DNA from: Ephemerocybe angulata
Lineage: Eukaryota > Basidiomycota > Agaricomycetes > Agaricales > Psathyrellaceae
Direction of reading: 5' to 3'
DNA length: 64,000 nucleotides
NCBI GenBank assembly: GCA_013368325.1
Contig: JAACJK010000109.1
Coordinates: 1,798,001-1,862,000 of the forward strand
In this document: positions 9,403 through 20,273 of the stretch, one piece after another
Position numbering within the stretch: position 1 is the first letter of the stretch
Layout: each line of letters begins with the position of its first letter
Notes under the pieces: generated by a model
The model's database searches: none
Seen by the model: only the letters and a program-made list of their open reading frames with translations
What the model was told of the DNA's origin: nothing
Made by a program: the position numbers and the translations under genes

Positions 9403-12400
9403 TCAATCCGTCGAACTTGCAGAAGCAGCCTGCACAACCAACAAACTCGCCTCCAAATGCCTTGCCACAAGCGCCGCCCCCACATCTCCCAGCGTCTTCG
9501 GCACACTGCTGCCCATCCTAGCCCCAGCCCCAGCCTGCGTCGGCGGCGACATAATCTCCCTCAACTCCGCCGCAAGCGACTCCACCGCCATCCGCCTCGA
9601 GCGCCCCGCAAGCACAACCAGTGTCCTCCCTCCCGCCTCGGACACGCGCGTCGCCTCGGCCTCAACGAGCTCCGTGACGCGATGCAGCGGCTTCGGGGTT
9701 GTCTCCGCCGTGAATGTCATACGAGAAAGCGCGGCCCTAGCGTGCGGAGGGAGTGTAGAGACTTGCTCGGCGTTGGTATACTTTTCCCAGAGCAGGTTGT
9801 CAGCCGTATCAGACGACAATCGTGTCTGCGTGTTGTACGCCCCATAGACCGTATCAGCAGCAGCCACAGTCAACTAAATCGATAGATGGGCCTCATTAGC
9901 GATACAACCCAAGATATGCTTAAGTAAAGAAGAAGGACGCACATGATTCATCGCAGGACTCATAGGCGGCGACAGCGCCCCTTCCTTGCCCTCCACTTCA
10001 CTATCCCTACTATCCCCACCCTCCAGATCCCCTTTGCGCACATACACAACCCTCGCCTCCACACCCTCCCTCGCACACAACTGCACGAGGAACTTCAACG
10101 CAAGCCGATCATCCGGGCCACCAAAGAATGGTAAGAAAAGCCTCTGCCCAGGCACAAGCGATCTCGCCGACACCGCCGTCCCACGCTCCACGAACAGCGC
10201 AACGTCGCACGGGCACCGCAGAAAGACGCTGCGGATAAACTCAGAATGCACGATGCTATCCGTCTGGTCCAGCGTCGTCGTCTTATGAAACACCCCGTCG
10301 AACGGATTGCTGCGACCCTGTCTCCCCCCACCGTATGATCCAGGCATTGCTGAGGCCGACTGTGCCGCGGCAGAGGGGCTCAGCGGAGCGTCGGGGGGCG
10401 TGAGAAGTGTCGTCGGCCCGCGCGACCAGGGTATGAGCAGCATTTCCGTGTCCGAGTTCACGACATGCTCCGAGATAACGTCCGCAAAGTCGTCGTAGCT
10501 CACGATCGAGAGCGACGCGGATACCGCGAGCTGGTTGAGTTGTCCAAACGCGCGGTACACAGAGATGACGGGGTCGTTGTACATGAGCGCCTCCGCCTCC
10601 TGCGACCGGAACACTGCTGAGGCACGGTTCGTGAGCTCCATCAGGCGGAGGGCGTCGACTGTTATTTTTCTCGGCGCTTGAGGTGGGGGAGTGTTGGGTG
10701 TGCCGCCTCCTTCGGCAGGGGCGAGGACTTCGGCGATTTGGGTTGCGCTGGTAGTCGATTCGACTAGGGTAGGTGTCGAAGAATTTACGTTTGGCTGTAA
10801 GAGCTGCGAGAGCGTCATCGCAGCTGGCAGCTCTTCGACCTTCTCCAGCACCAAAGCGAATCTGGACATCAGATCGTCGCTATCGGGGTGTGGCGACTTG
10901 CTCTCCGCATGTCCCTTTCCTTCTGTATCTGAACGATCAGCCTTGGGTGGCGCACCGCTGACTGACCGGTATTTGCTTGGGTAGAATAGGAGGGTAAGGG
11001 GCGTCGTGATGAACGTGAGGATCAGCGCGTGTACGACAAACATGGAGAACGTCTTGGCATTCAGGACCCCGGCTTGCAGACCGATGTTTAGGACGATGAG
11101 TTCAACGAGTCTATTGCGGGATGGTTAGACTTTGGATGAATGATGGCAATGAGGCAGTCTGGCTTACCCTTTGCAACTCATCAAAGTCCCGATGGCGCCT
11201 GCTTCTCTCCAGTTGAAGCCAAATGCGAGAGCTGCGAGGCCGCAAGAGAAGAATTTAGAGGAGAAAGCTACAACACAGATGAGGATGGTGTAGCCCCATG
11301 CTTTCCCGTCGTTGAGAAGTCCAAGGTTGGTGCGAAGCCCTGAGAGGGTAAAATACTGTGTAGATTGTCAGTACAATTATGAGAATGTAGACCAGAAAAC
11401 CATGCAGCGTACCAAAGGCAGGAATAGAATCGATACTAGGTCTTCGATCTTTTCAACTAGCGAAATCGCGAACCCATTGTCGTGAGGCACGATCAGCCCA
11501 GCAAGGAAGCCACCTTGACTAGAATTAGGCTTCAAGCTACCAGGGGTATGCAGTGATAAGCTCACCAAAGATGGCATGCACGCCAATAATATCCGTGAAG
11601 AACGCCGAAATAAACACGACAAGCAGCGTGACCGTCATCATAAACGTCGTCGGCGCGCCCTGCTCCAAACTGCCCGTCCTCCTCGCAAGCCACACAAAGC
11701 CCCATCGCACAGGATACAACAAGAAGATACAGTATCCCGCACACACCAACAAGACCCACAGCGCCGTCAGGCCCGCGGACGAGTTCACGAGCGCGACGGT
11801 CAGCGCGAGGAGGATCCAGCCAATAACGTCGTTGCCCACACCCGCGGAGAGCACCACGACGCCCACCTGCGTATCCAGGAGCTTGAGCTCCGTCAAAATG
11901 CGGCACAGCACCGGAAACGCCGTGATCCCAATCGCCACCGCCGTAAAGAGGAGGAAATGCCCGAAGTTCACGCTCTTGTCGATGAACTCGTTGTACACGC
12001 CCACGCCAAGTGCGGCGCCCAGGCCGAGAGGGATGAGCAACCCCGCGACAGAGACAGTGAAGGAGGCTTTGACGTTGCGCTTTATCATACGCGTGTCGAT
12101 CTCGAGCCCGACGAGGAATAGGAAGAGGATGAGGCCGATGGTGCTTGTGAGCGAGAGGAGGGGCATGGCGGCGTCGGGGAAGATGGTGCTGGAGAAGTGG
12201 GGTATGCGCCCCATGGCGGTGGGCCCTAGGAGGACGCCGCCGATGACCTCTGCGATGACCCGTGGCTGGCGTATCTTTCCTAGTCCTAGGGCGAGTATTT
12301 GTGTGAAGCCAATGATGATTACTGTTGTGATTCAGGGGTTGGCATACTACATATTATAATGAAAGGGAAATGCTGCTCACCGACTTGAATGACCCATAAC

Positions 12401-12591
12401 CTGAACGGATCCGCAGCGCTATAGTGTACTGGGTTTTCTCCAGATAGAATTCCGCCCTACATATCGAGTACACCGTCAACAACGATGTGAGACCACCATG
12501 CATGGCCATGACGCACCTGTTCCGCCGCACCCTCCCCAGCGCGCGCTAAGAGCACGGCGACCTGCTCCAGCTGCTTCGAAAACTCACCCAT
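9403..12591 (-). CDS. Kha1-like K+/H+ antiporter (CPA2 family), with one apparent frameshift
   Basis: Exons: 12591-12517, 12456-12381, 12322-11566, 11513-11413, 11355-11168, 11110-9943 and 9873-9403, about 944 residues. The first half is a polytopic cation/H+ exchanger domain: [73 protein letters not shown]. The hydrophilic second half matches the long C-terminal region of yeast Kha1, an endomembrane K+/H+ exchanger. The frames of the IIIGFTQ and ILALGLG stretches differ by one base at the four-A run (T4 at 12298-12301), so one extra base is present. All other joins close. Either there is a sequence error or a real lesion; an alternative acceptor about 20 bp downstream would restore frame but delete the end of the first membrane segment. 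Confidence 0.85.
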
Positions 12592-13176
12592 GTCGAGTAC
12601 ACGGTGGTGTGCAGAAGAGATGTGGGGGTGGAAGGGATCTCCGTTTGGGTTTCATATTGCGATGTCCAAGGGTCCCTATTTATGGTTGAGGTCCAAGAGA
12701 AAGTTGTGACAGTCCTGCATTGGAGCAACAAATTTTGACGAGATCACCGACTGGGATGGAAGAAGTTGATCTGTACGTATAGTATAATATTCGATGAATA
12801 ACCAGGTTTATTTGAACTGATAGATGGCTGCTAAGGAGGCGCAGTGGGAGTCTGGTAACGACTGTACAGGATCATGGACGAGTTTATCTGAGGTGTAGGT
12901 GATACGGGTCGGCACAGGCCTGTCTCAATGACACAGTCCGGGAAGGATCCAAGAACGCCAAGGAAGTGTCGGACGGAAGGGTGTGAAGGCGAAAGAGGTC
13001 CTTGGCTCTCGTCTCCGTCTCACGCACATGGCCGGTCCATCTCCCTGCTCTTGAAGCTAGTTGAAGGTTCCAAATATAGTTGAAAGCGGATATTGAAGAG
13101 TCCAATGTGCATCGCGGTCTGGTGCGCCTCTTGCACCAGGCAAAGTAAAATACAGGAGTGAGGTTTCGCGACAGCA
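12592..13176. other. Intergenic between BUD31 and the antiporter
   Basis: It holds the BUD31 3' region and the presumed promoter of the antiporter (transcribed leftward from 12591). No protein-like frame or RNA gene is recognised. Confidence 0.5.
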
Positions 13177-13886
13177 TCATGAATCGGAACTGCAGCCTCG
13201 GCAACCTATTGACATAGAACTCATCAGAGGGAGGACAACATGAGTTGGGCATTGTGACGCACCACAGTGAACACATTCAACCACTGTCCCAGCTCTGACC
13301 TGTGCCTTTGGTACTCGGCAGATACACGTTGAACCTTGGTAGTTCATATCCTGGAATCAAAAGGTTAATGTGCGACACAAGGGGAAGGAAGCTCAGAGGA
13401 AGAGACGCACTCGTGTCTGAATACACCGCAGACAACACAACTTCTCGTACCCAGGCTTCTTCCACTTCGCCACAAGACTGTGAAGGGTAAACAGGGTTAG
13501 GTCCCATCCTCTGAGTATGATAGAGTCAAATAAAGCACGCACTTGGCATCCGCGTACCCCTCCTTCAATAACCAGTCATACAGCTCCCTCGAGATCGCCT
13601 CACGCTTATAGTACAGCTCATAGACATACCGCGAGCGCGCATGCGATATCCGCATGATCGGCCACAGCGACTCTGCCTTGCGCTTTCCCTCGTGAGACTC
13701 ATTCTCGGCGTCCCGCATCTTCTTCGCATAGTCGTCCAGAATCTGCAATGCAAGTTAAATGGATGGATGTAATTATGACTCTGTAAGGCGGACGCGGCGG
13801 CGAAAGCTGGAGAGTAGACATACGAGTTCAATGTCTTCATATCCCTCAGGTGGCTGTTTCGTTCGACTTGTGCGGATCTTGGGCAT
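13177..13886 (-). CDS. BUD31: Pre-mRNA splicing factor BUD31 (G10 family)
   Basis: Five exons (13886-13824, 13742-13543, 13477-13411, 13350-13263, 13205-13177) join to 148 residues, close to the 144 of human BUD31. The protein begins [20 protein letters not shown] and continues with [31 protein letters not shown] and [15 protein letters not shown]. It ends with the family's cysteine-rich zinc-binding region ([29 protein letters not shown]). BUD31 belongs to the Prp19-associated core of the activated spliceosome, in the nucleus. The last exon is only 29 bp and is needed to complete the final zinc site. The intron acceptors all have AG, and both the first ATG and the length fit the family. Confidence 0.97.
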
Positions 13887-14981
13887 GATGGTAGACTTTG
13901 GAGGATGGGCGAACGGGAACGAGTCGAAACTCGAAACTGCAGTTCACTGGCAGCACTGCAGCCATGATGCAACGATTTGATCGCGGCATCGGCTTCCAAG
14001 AATAATAAAGCCAAGTACTATTACTTAATCTCCTAACCCCTAATTCAAGTTAAAGACGCGACTGGGACGCGTCGATTTTCTCTTCCTCTTCCTCCACCAC
14101 CTCCTCATTGTTTCCTGTTCCTGGAATACATTAGTCTCTGTAAGATATTGCAACATACTTAGTCAGGCTAGGGCCTATGAATCTTTAAGTCATCCTGAGC
14201 ATCTCTTAACAGGCTGGCAGTGGATCTGGAAATAAGCCCTGTCCTCGATGCCTGGTCGGCGGGAATTGTCGAAATGCCAATTACGGGCTCCGGTTCGGTC
14301 AATTTCGATAAAAAAGTGTGCGTCCTGGCTCACGTAGCTCAACACCAATACGAGTTTCTAGCCCGATTTATAGAGGATACCGCCTTCCAAATTATTGACG
14401 CGACTAAGCGCTCTTGAGCTGGCCCCGTTGCATTTGCCTATTGGCCCAATTCAGGCATAAACTGAAAGGGATCTACTTCCTGGGGCCTATCTGTGATGAT
14501 AATGAGCTATCTATCCCGACATAGGCATGGGGCGTGGCAAGTAGAGTGTACACATTAGTTACATGTGTCTGCGCATGACAACTGTGCAGTGCGATGTAGG
14601 TATATGTACAGTAGCGTAGGGATGTCAAACAAGTCTAACGGGTACAGCAGAGAGTCATCGAAGAGGAGAGAAATAAATAGAGTGATGGATCGTGCAAGTT
14701 GAAAGTATGCATGTCGTGAAGCGAATAAGTGATTATGAAGAAGTGGATGGGGTCGCTGAGAAAGTGGTCGATTAAAAATGTTTTGGGATGTTATCGCAAG
14801 GGATGAAATGGGCAAGGTAGTGTATGCTAGGGTAGAAAGGGGTAGGTATCATGGAAGAAGGGGTATAAAGCAAAGGGGCACGGACAACATTCCTGGGGGA
14901 GGGAAACAATGGGCAGCGACAAGCAAGATATCGTCGGTCGAGAGAGAGAGAGAGGAATCGGAATGCAAGGCATCCCATTCC
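13887..14981. other. Intergenic between BUD31 and the hydrolase
   Basis: It holds the BUD31 upstream region and the 3' flank of the hydrolase. An open frame at 14220-14417 has no recognisable product. A purine-rich (GA)n run lies near 14939-14955. Nothing else is seen. Confidence 0.5.
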
Positions 14982-16447
14982 TCAGCCTCTCCCCTCAAAC
15001 CACTCCCACATTGCACCACCCACCCTCTCCGGCTCCGTCAGCGTCAAATCATGCCCCGCGCCATCTACATAAACAACCTTACTTTTCCTACGCGTCTTCT
15101 CCGGCAGTAGGTCCATGATGCCCTCCGCATAGCGCGGGTGCACCGTCGCATCCTTTGTCCCATGAATGAGAAGAACACGGCGGTCTTCGAAACCTTCGCT
15201 GGTGAAGGCATGGTGTTGACCCCGGATGGGCCCGTCGCGCAGGGAACTGGAGAGCGCGGCATTGTAGCCTGGGAGGTGCGCGGATTGTAACCGGACAATT
15301 TCGAGTGCGGCTTGGACGGAGGCACTGTGGGGAGTGTTTGTGGTGGCGTCGGGGGAGTCCGAGTCGTTGTTGCTGCTCTCGGCGCCTTCCATTGCTGCTG
15401 TGACACTTGAAGAGCTCGAGTTGGCGAGGCGTTGGAGGTAGTGCTGCGATAGAAGTTCTAAGTATACTCCACACCTCGGCGGACTCGGTTGACTCACGCG
15501 TACTGGGCCGCTGGAGGCCAGGGTCTGCACAAGTGGGGATGACATGAACTTAGCTGTGCGCGATATATCGCCCGACTGCATAGTGCAGACAACGTCAGCG
15601 ACCGAGCGAAACGGATGTTTGATGTAAAAGTGAGGAAGACCCTGACGCACATCCATGATCCCTGCCGAGGCGATAAGGACGACGTTCTCGTCTACGAGTT
15701 GGGGGAATTGGGACGTGAAGGCTGCTGCGATACCTCCGCCCTATGAATAGATCGAAGTTGCGTTAGTCGGCGATATGGAATGAAATGGGAGATTGGGTGG
15801 ACTGACCATGGAAACACCGCACACAATCGCTTTCTCCCACCGGATGTGCTGCATGAGAAGCGCGAGCTGTGTCGTGTAGAGTGTGGGGTCGTACGTCGTC
15901 TGTGGAGCGTCAGAGTACCCTCGCCCGTAGAGGTCTGCAGTAGGAGATGAATAAGAGGTCTCGAGGTACAGCGGAGAAAAGACGCGCCGTAGACGAGAAC
16001 ACGGTATTTGTTGGATGCGAGGGCCGGTGCGACGTCTTTCCAGATGATAGCGGGTATCGAGAGGCCGTGGATGAGCACAATCTGGGATGAAGCACGTATG
16101 AAGACAAGCATTCATGGCGACGAGGCTGCGACGCACCTTCCTGCCTTTTTCTGGGCCCATTAGCCAGTACCTCACCTATAGCACCGTTATGAAAGGTGGA
16201 CACGTTTGTTTAGAGTAAAGTGTACACGCACCTTGCCATACGGCAGCTCAGCATACGCTCCCCCGGGGTAAAAATCCTCAGGGTAGATGGTCCACGACCT
16301 CGACGTCTGTGGCAGACTCGCGAGGCTCTGGTGCACCGTAATCGGTGCCGGGGGGCTAGGAAACGCAGCCAGGAGGTATGCGACTGCAAGCACCAGTGGG
16401 AGTACGAGCACGGTGAGCGACATGCAGTGCACTGGGGAGCGCGCCAT
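14982..16447 (-). CDS. Membrane-anchored alpha/beta-hydrolase
   Basis: Six exons: 16447-16232, 16175-16137, 16081-15988, 15934-15807, 15740-15498 and 15443-14982 (393 residues). Residues ~8-32 form one hydrophobic segment (signal anchor). The fold markers are in order: VLIHGLS (oxyanion region), VLVYDLYGRGYSDAP, nucleophile elbow GVSMGGG (Ser158), acid HGTKDATV (Asp338) and base GAGHDLT (His371). Substrate is unknown. The intron splitting the VYD codon starts with GC, not GT: only this donor preserves the conserved VYDLYGRG motif, while a GT donor upstream would delete part of it. The intron at 15497-15444 is 54 bp and can be read through in frame. Start: the GTG at 16471 is open too, but 16447 is the first ATG. 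Confidence 0.92.
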
Positions 16448-17649
16448 TTCTTTTACGCGTCTGGGGTTCACTCAGTCCGTTTTCTTGAGAGAAATGGCTG
16501 ACTCCTGGTGACTGTCGGCTGGGGTGGGAGGCAGAAAGGCCCAGAGGGCAGGGCCGTGACGAGGTTTGTTATCGTGGTTGGTGGTTGTGGATTAAGAGCG
16601 CTCGTGGGTGTCGGTCGCCGGTAAGCGAGGACTAATTGGCTTGTCACGTCAGCGTTATGACGAGGGCCAGGCTTCCTGATAAGATAAGATGGGCATCAAT
16701 GGACTTTGGTAGATAAGATTTACATACTCAACCACTTTGATCAATTGGACTGGGAGTCAGATTGGAGTCAGACAAGAGTCAGAGTCAGTCACAGACGTTC
16801 AAGCAGAAAGCATAGGGAAAATGAAGTGGCATGGCTGGATTATTCTGGGTTTTGGAGAACATGCCTGCTGACGTTTGCACTGACCAGAATTTGGCCTTGA
16901 CAAGGCCAAGTACTGACTGTTGGCATGTTAATGATTGAAATAGTACAGTATATGCGATTCTAAAGTATGATTAGTGTATATGAAGTGAGAGAAGAAGGAC
17001 TACGCACAACCACAGTGGGAGGTACATGGACGAAACATCCAAGAAACATCGCAAAAGAAAGGTACCTTGGTCATTCAGAGCAATCGGTCTTCGTACGAGC
17101 TCTAAGTGAAGATTGTGCTTGTAGCGGAACAGAGACCTCTACCACGAAAGTCGGTCCAACAGACATAGTTTCATTTCGCTGATCTTCAGCTCTGTATGTC
17201 CATACATTCCTATTATACCTTACCACGACTGTAATTCTACCACGACAAGTGTCTCGTACTCATCGATACGCCCATTGCCAATGATCCAGGGCGCTTAATT
17301 CCATGTCAAGGCTCGGTATGGGCGCTAAGGTGATCTTTTGGAGCGGCCCGCTTGGCAGTCCACGACAGGCGTTCCGTACCTCCTCAAGACTGGCACTGAG
17401 GCCTACTATGGCCATAATGTGCGTCTGACGCTTTACTGGAGCTCATTCGAGACCGGATATACGTACTATTCATTACATACTTTCGCACGCAACAGTTATT
17501 AGAGTAACCTCACGCAGTATGTGGTCTTGATTGGCGACTCGTCTATGTGGTTATGCGCAAGCAGCTCGATCAAAGTCAAATGGAAAGTCGCAAGAGAATA
17601 CATTCAGATATATCGCGTTGGTACTATAAGCCCACTATGTAGCTTCCTA
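16448..17649. other. Intergenic, no recognisable gene
   Basis: It contains the promoter side of the hydrolase gene and the 3' flank of the gene at 17650-20273. The GGCGCTTA octamer occurs at 17290-17297. No coding signal or RNA gene is seen. Confidence 0.5.
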
Positions 17650-20273
17650 TCAGTCCATATATTGATACCCCAACCACACCTCGATTTCCGTGAGTCCTTC
17701 GAAGAACACATGATGTTCCGCAATCTCATCCGTACTGACCGTGATAGTGTAGAGACCGCCGATCCCCATCCCCCACAGCGGCAAGCTCTGTGGATTGTCA
17801 AGGGGAGGAGATCCGTTCAGGTGAAACTTGTCGGTTTCCAAAGCCGTGGTCGGGGCAAAAATATTACCATGTCGAGGGCTTCTGATCACACTCATCACCT
17901 CCCCTTTCCTTGTCCGTCGCTCGGAGTAGACCGCGCCGTGTTCTATTCCACAGGTAACGATTCGTGCGTCCGCCTGGGCACCAATAAGCGAGATGCCAAC
18001 AGCTTGGATCTTGGTGCGGTAGCGCAGTTCGGAGAGTTTAGATGCGTCGACAGAGAATGCGAAGGTCAAAGTGGAGCGGAATGATTCGAGAAGCTTGGGG
18101 TCGGTGAACGACAATCGACGGGCGTCCGGAAGAAGCGAGTTGTTATTGAAGTAATCCCTGTATGACTTGTTCATCAGGTCGGGATTGAGGGCCCCAGTGA
18201 ACGACGTGTTGTACTCCGCAACCAGATCCGCACGGGGGGTCATATCGGATAAGTAGTTGGCCTCGAAATCTGGGTGGACGCGGCCGACGTCGTAGAAGAC
18301 GTGCTGGTGTTGATCCTGTAGAAGATAGGTCTCGATGGACCGCTGTGCGTAGAAAGCGGACGTAAGAAGGCTGTCAATGATGGGGAGGATCCCTCGAAGG
18401 ATTTTGAGTCCCGCAGCCTTCAGAACCTTGTCCGTAACTTCAGTTTCATTGATCGCTGCTTGGTGTAGAGCTTGCAGCGCTACTTCCGAATCATACCGAG
18501 CCACCAGTGCGTCCCCTTTCATCCCCAAACTCAAGATTTCCTGCCGCTTTAACAAGCACTCGTATGTCACCTCGGCCCCAGTTTGCACTAGGTCCAACAG
18601 AGCCGAGTTGTCCGCTGCGGCCTCCTTCCCTTTCCTAATTGCTTCGAGGACCTTCATCAAATTGCCCACCTCCTTCGACGCATCTAAAAACGGTCCCGCA
18701 TCTTTCTTGATTTTGGCAAACTCGCTTTTGACCGTTTCGACCACTTCAGACTTCCCGTCGTCCACAATAGCCTTGAAGAGTGGGCCAGCATTGTCGTAGA
18801 CCGTCTTGCTGAAGCTGATAACCTCTGGAACGAGGACGAAGAGACTAGCTCCTCCACTAGGAACAGCCGCCGCCACTGCAACGATAGCACTCGCCACCTC
18901 CCAAATGCTTCCGTTCAGACCCTTAAACTTCATGGACTTCCTCTTCATTTCCTCCTGTTCGTTCTCGATCCTCCGCTTCACGTCTTCAAGCATCTTCTTC
19001 AACACGTCCAACGCCGCTTCAGCGTCCGCCTTGTCATTTTCCAGGATTTTCAGCTCATCCTTCGTTGCGCTCATTCGATTGGAAGACTCCCTCTGCTGAC
19101 CTCTGAAGATTTCTCGGAAAGCCGGGAGATTGGTCGTGTTGAGAAGAATGTTGTTTCCCATGCTGAAGAAAGTTGCAGACAGGCTGCTGAGAGCAAGGTA
19201 TTCGTCCTTGTACCGCTTGAAGTCGGGGAAGACGTCCATGTTGCGCGGTAGACCGAGGGGGTTCATGTTATTCTGCGCTAGCGCGAGGCTATCAGAGCTT
19301 TCCTTTAGCTTGGGGTCAAGTCGGCGTGCCGCTTTGAATTCGTCGACCGCCCTTCCGAGATACTCGTCACGGTCACGATCTCCGGGGATATACTTCCGAA
19401 ACCAGTACTCTCCAACCAACTGCCGATACTTCGCCCACTCGGGGGCAAAGGGTTCCAAGGCAAGGGAGGCCCAAAACTGAGCGTAGGTTGGGGGACTCTC
19501 CCAATCCATTAGAAGCAAACCTGTAGGACCGTCGGAGCCATCAGTGTCGCCAGGCTGGCCGTCGACGCCATCATCCCCGCCAGAAAAGTCCACCGGAGGT
19601 ATGGTCGGGGTGGGGCCCGGCAGCCGAACCCATTCGTAGTCGCCAGCACCACCATGGACTCCTCCTTTCCCCCTCCCGCCAGGATTTCCCCCGAGAAGTC
19701 CACATTCGGCTTAGTGGTGTACCTCACGCTAGATAGAGTCACTGTGCCTCCCCTTCCTCCCGTCCCTCCATTTCCACCCTGTCCTCCGTTGCCACCATTC
19801 GGGATGTTGATGAAGACCAGTTCATCCGATCCCCTAAGGACGACCCTCTCTATACTCCCTTTCCCTCCTACGCCTCCAACTCCTCCAAGACCTCCGTTAC
19901 CGCCCTTGACATTAACCTTGATTCCCGTCATGACTTCCGCGACAACTTTGACTGAGCCTCCATCCGTTCCATCTCCCCCTTTCACCCCAGGCTTGCCGTC
20001 CGACCCATCCCGCTTCCCTGGAGGTTGAGACCCCCAAGCGCCATTTCCTCCTGGGGGGCCTGGACTTCAGTTTGACCCTCGATTGAAGAGTGTGGCCTCT
20101 CCCGAGGTACTGAAAACGTCGGCATAGATCTCGAGCTTCCTTCCCTTAAGATCGTAGTCTTGGATGAGGTTAACCTCCCGAGCGATGAGCCGGAGGGTGT
20201 CGCCAGGCTCGATGTTGAGAGTAGGAAAAACAGAGGTGATTGTGATCACGTCTCGGATGATTGTAAGAGGCAT
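17650..20273 (-). pseudogene. Large glycine-rich/helical protein gene, possibly pore-forming-type, with two lesions
   Basis: The ATG at 20273 opens a ~65-residue beta-like N-terminus. It is followed by a glycine-rich, collagen-like segment (19690-20065) with many GGxGG repeats. About 640 residues follow in one uninterrupted frame (19593-17650). That long part holds a coiled coil (about 19090-18920), a hydrophobic helical hairpin (about 18900-18800), another long helical stretch and a C-terminal beta region ending near EIEVWLGYQYMD. A hydrophobic hairpin between coiled coils recalls alpha-helical pore-forming proteins, and the C-terminus recalls TcA-type beta domains. Both are weak, by-eye comparisons and no toxicity is implied. 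The glycine-rich part has an in-frame TGA (20069-20067) and a one-base frame change near 19665. A 51-bp in-frame GT-AG intron could remove the TGA, but nothing obvious mends the frameshift. Confidence 0.6.

Noticed and set aside
11553..12359. Long plus-strand frames opposite the antiporter
   Set aside because: They show no family pattern, while the minus strand gives the exchanger domain with correct introns.
19654..20028. Proline-rich plus-strand frame
   Set aside because: It is antisense to the glycine-rich segment of the gene at 17650-20273.
20010..20068. 59-bp intron removing the in-frame TGA of the 17650-20273 gene
   Set aside because: It shifts the glycine-rich segment into a frame with stops. 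A 51-bp alternative keeps frame but leaves the second lesion unexplained.
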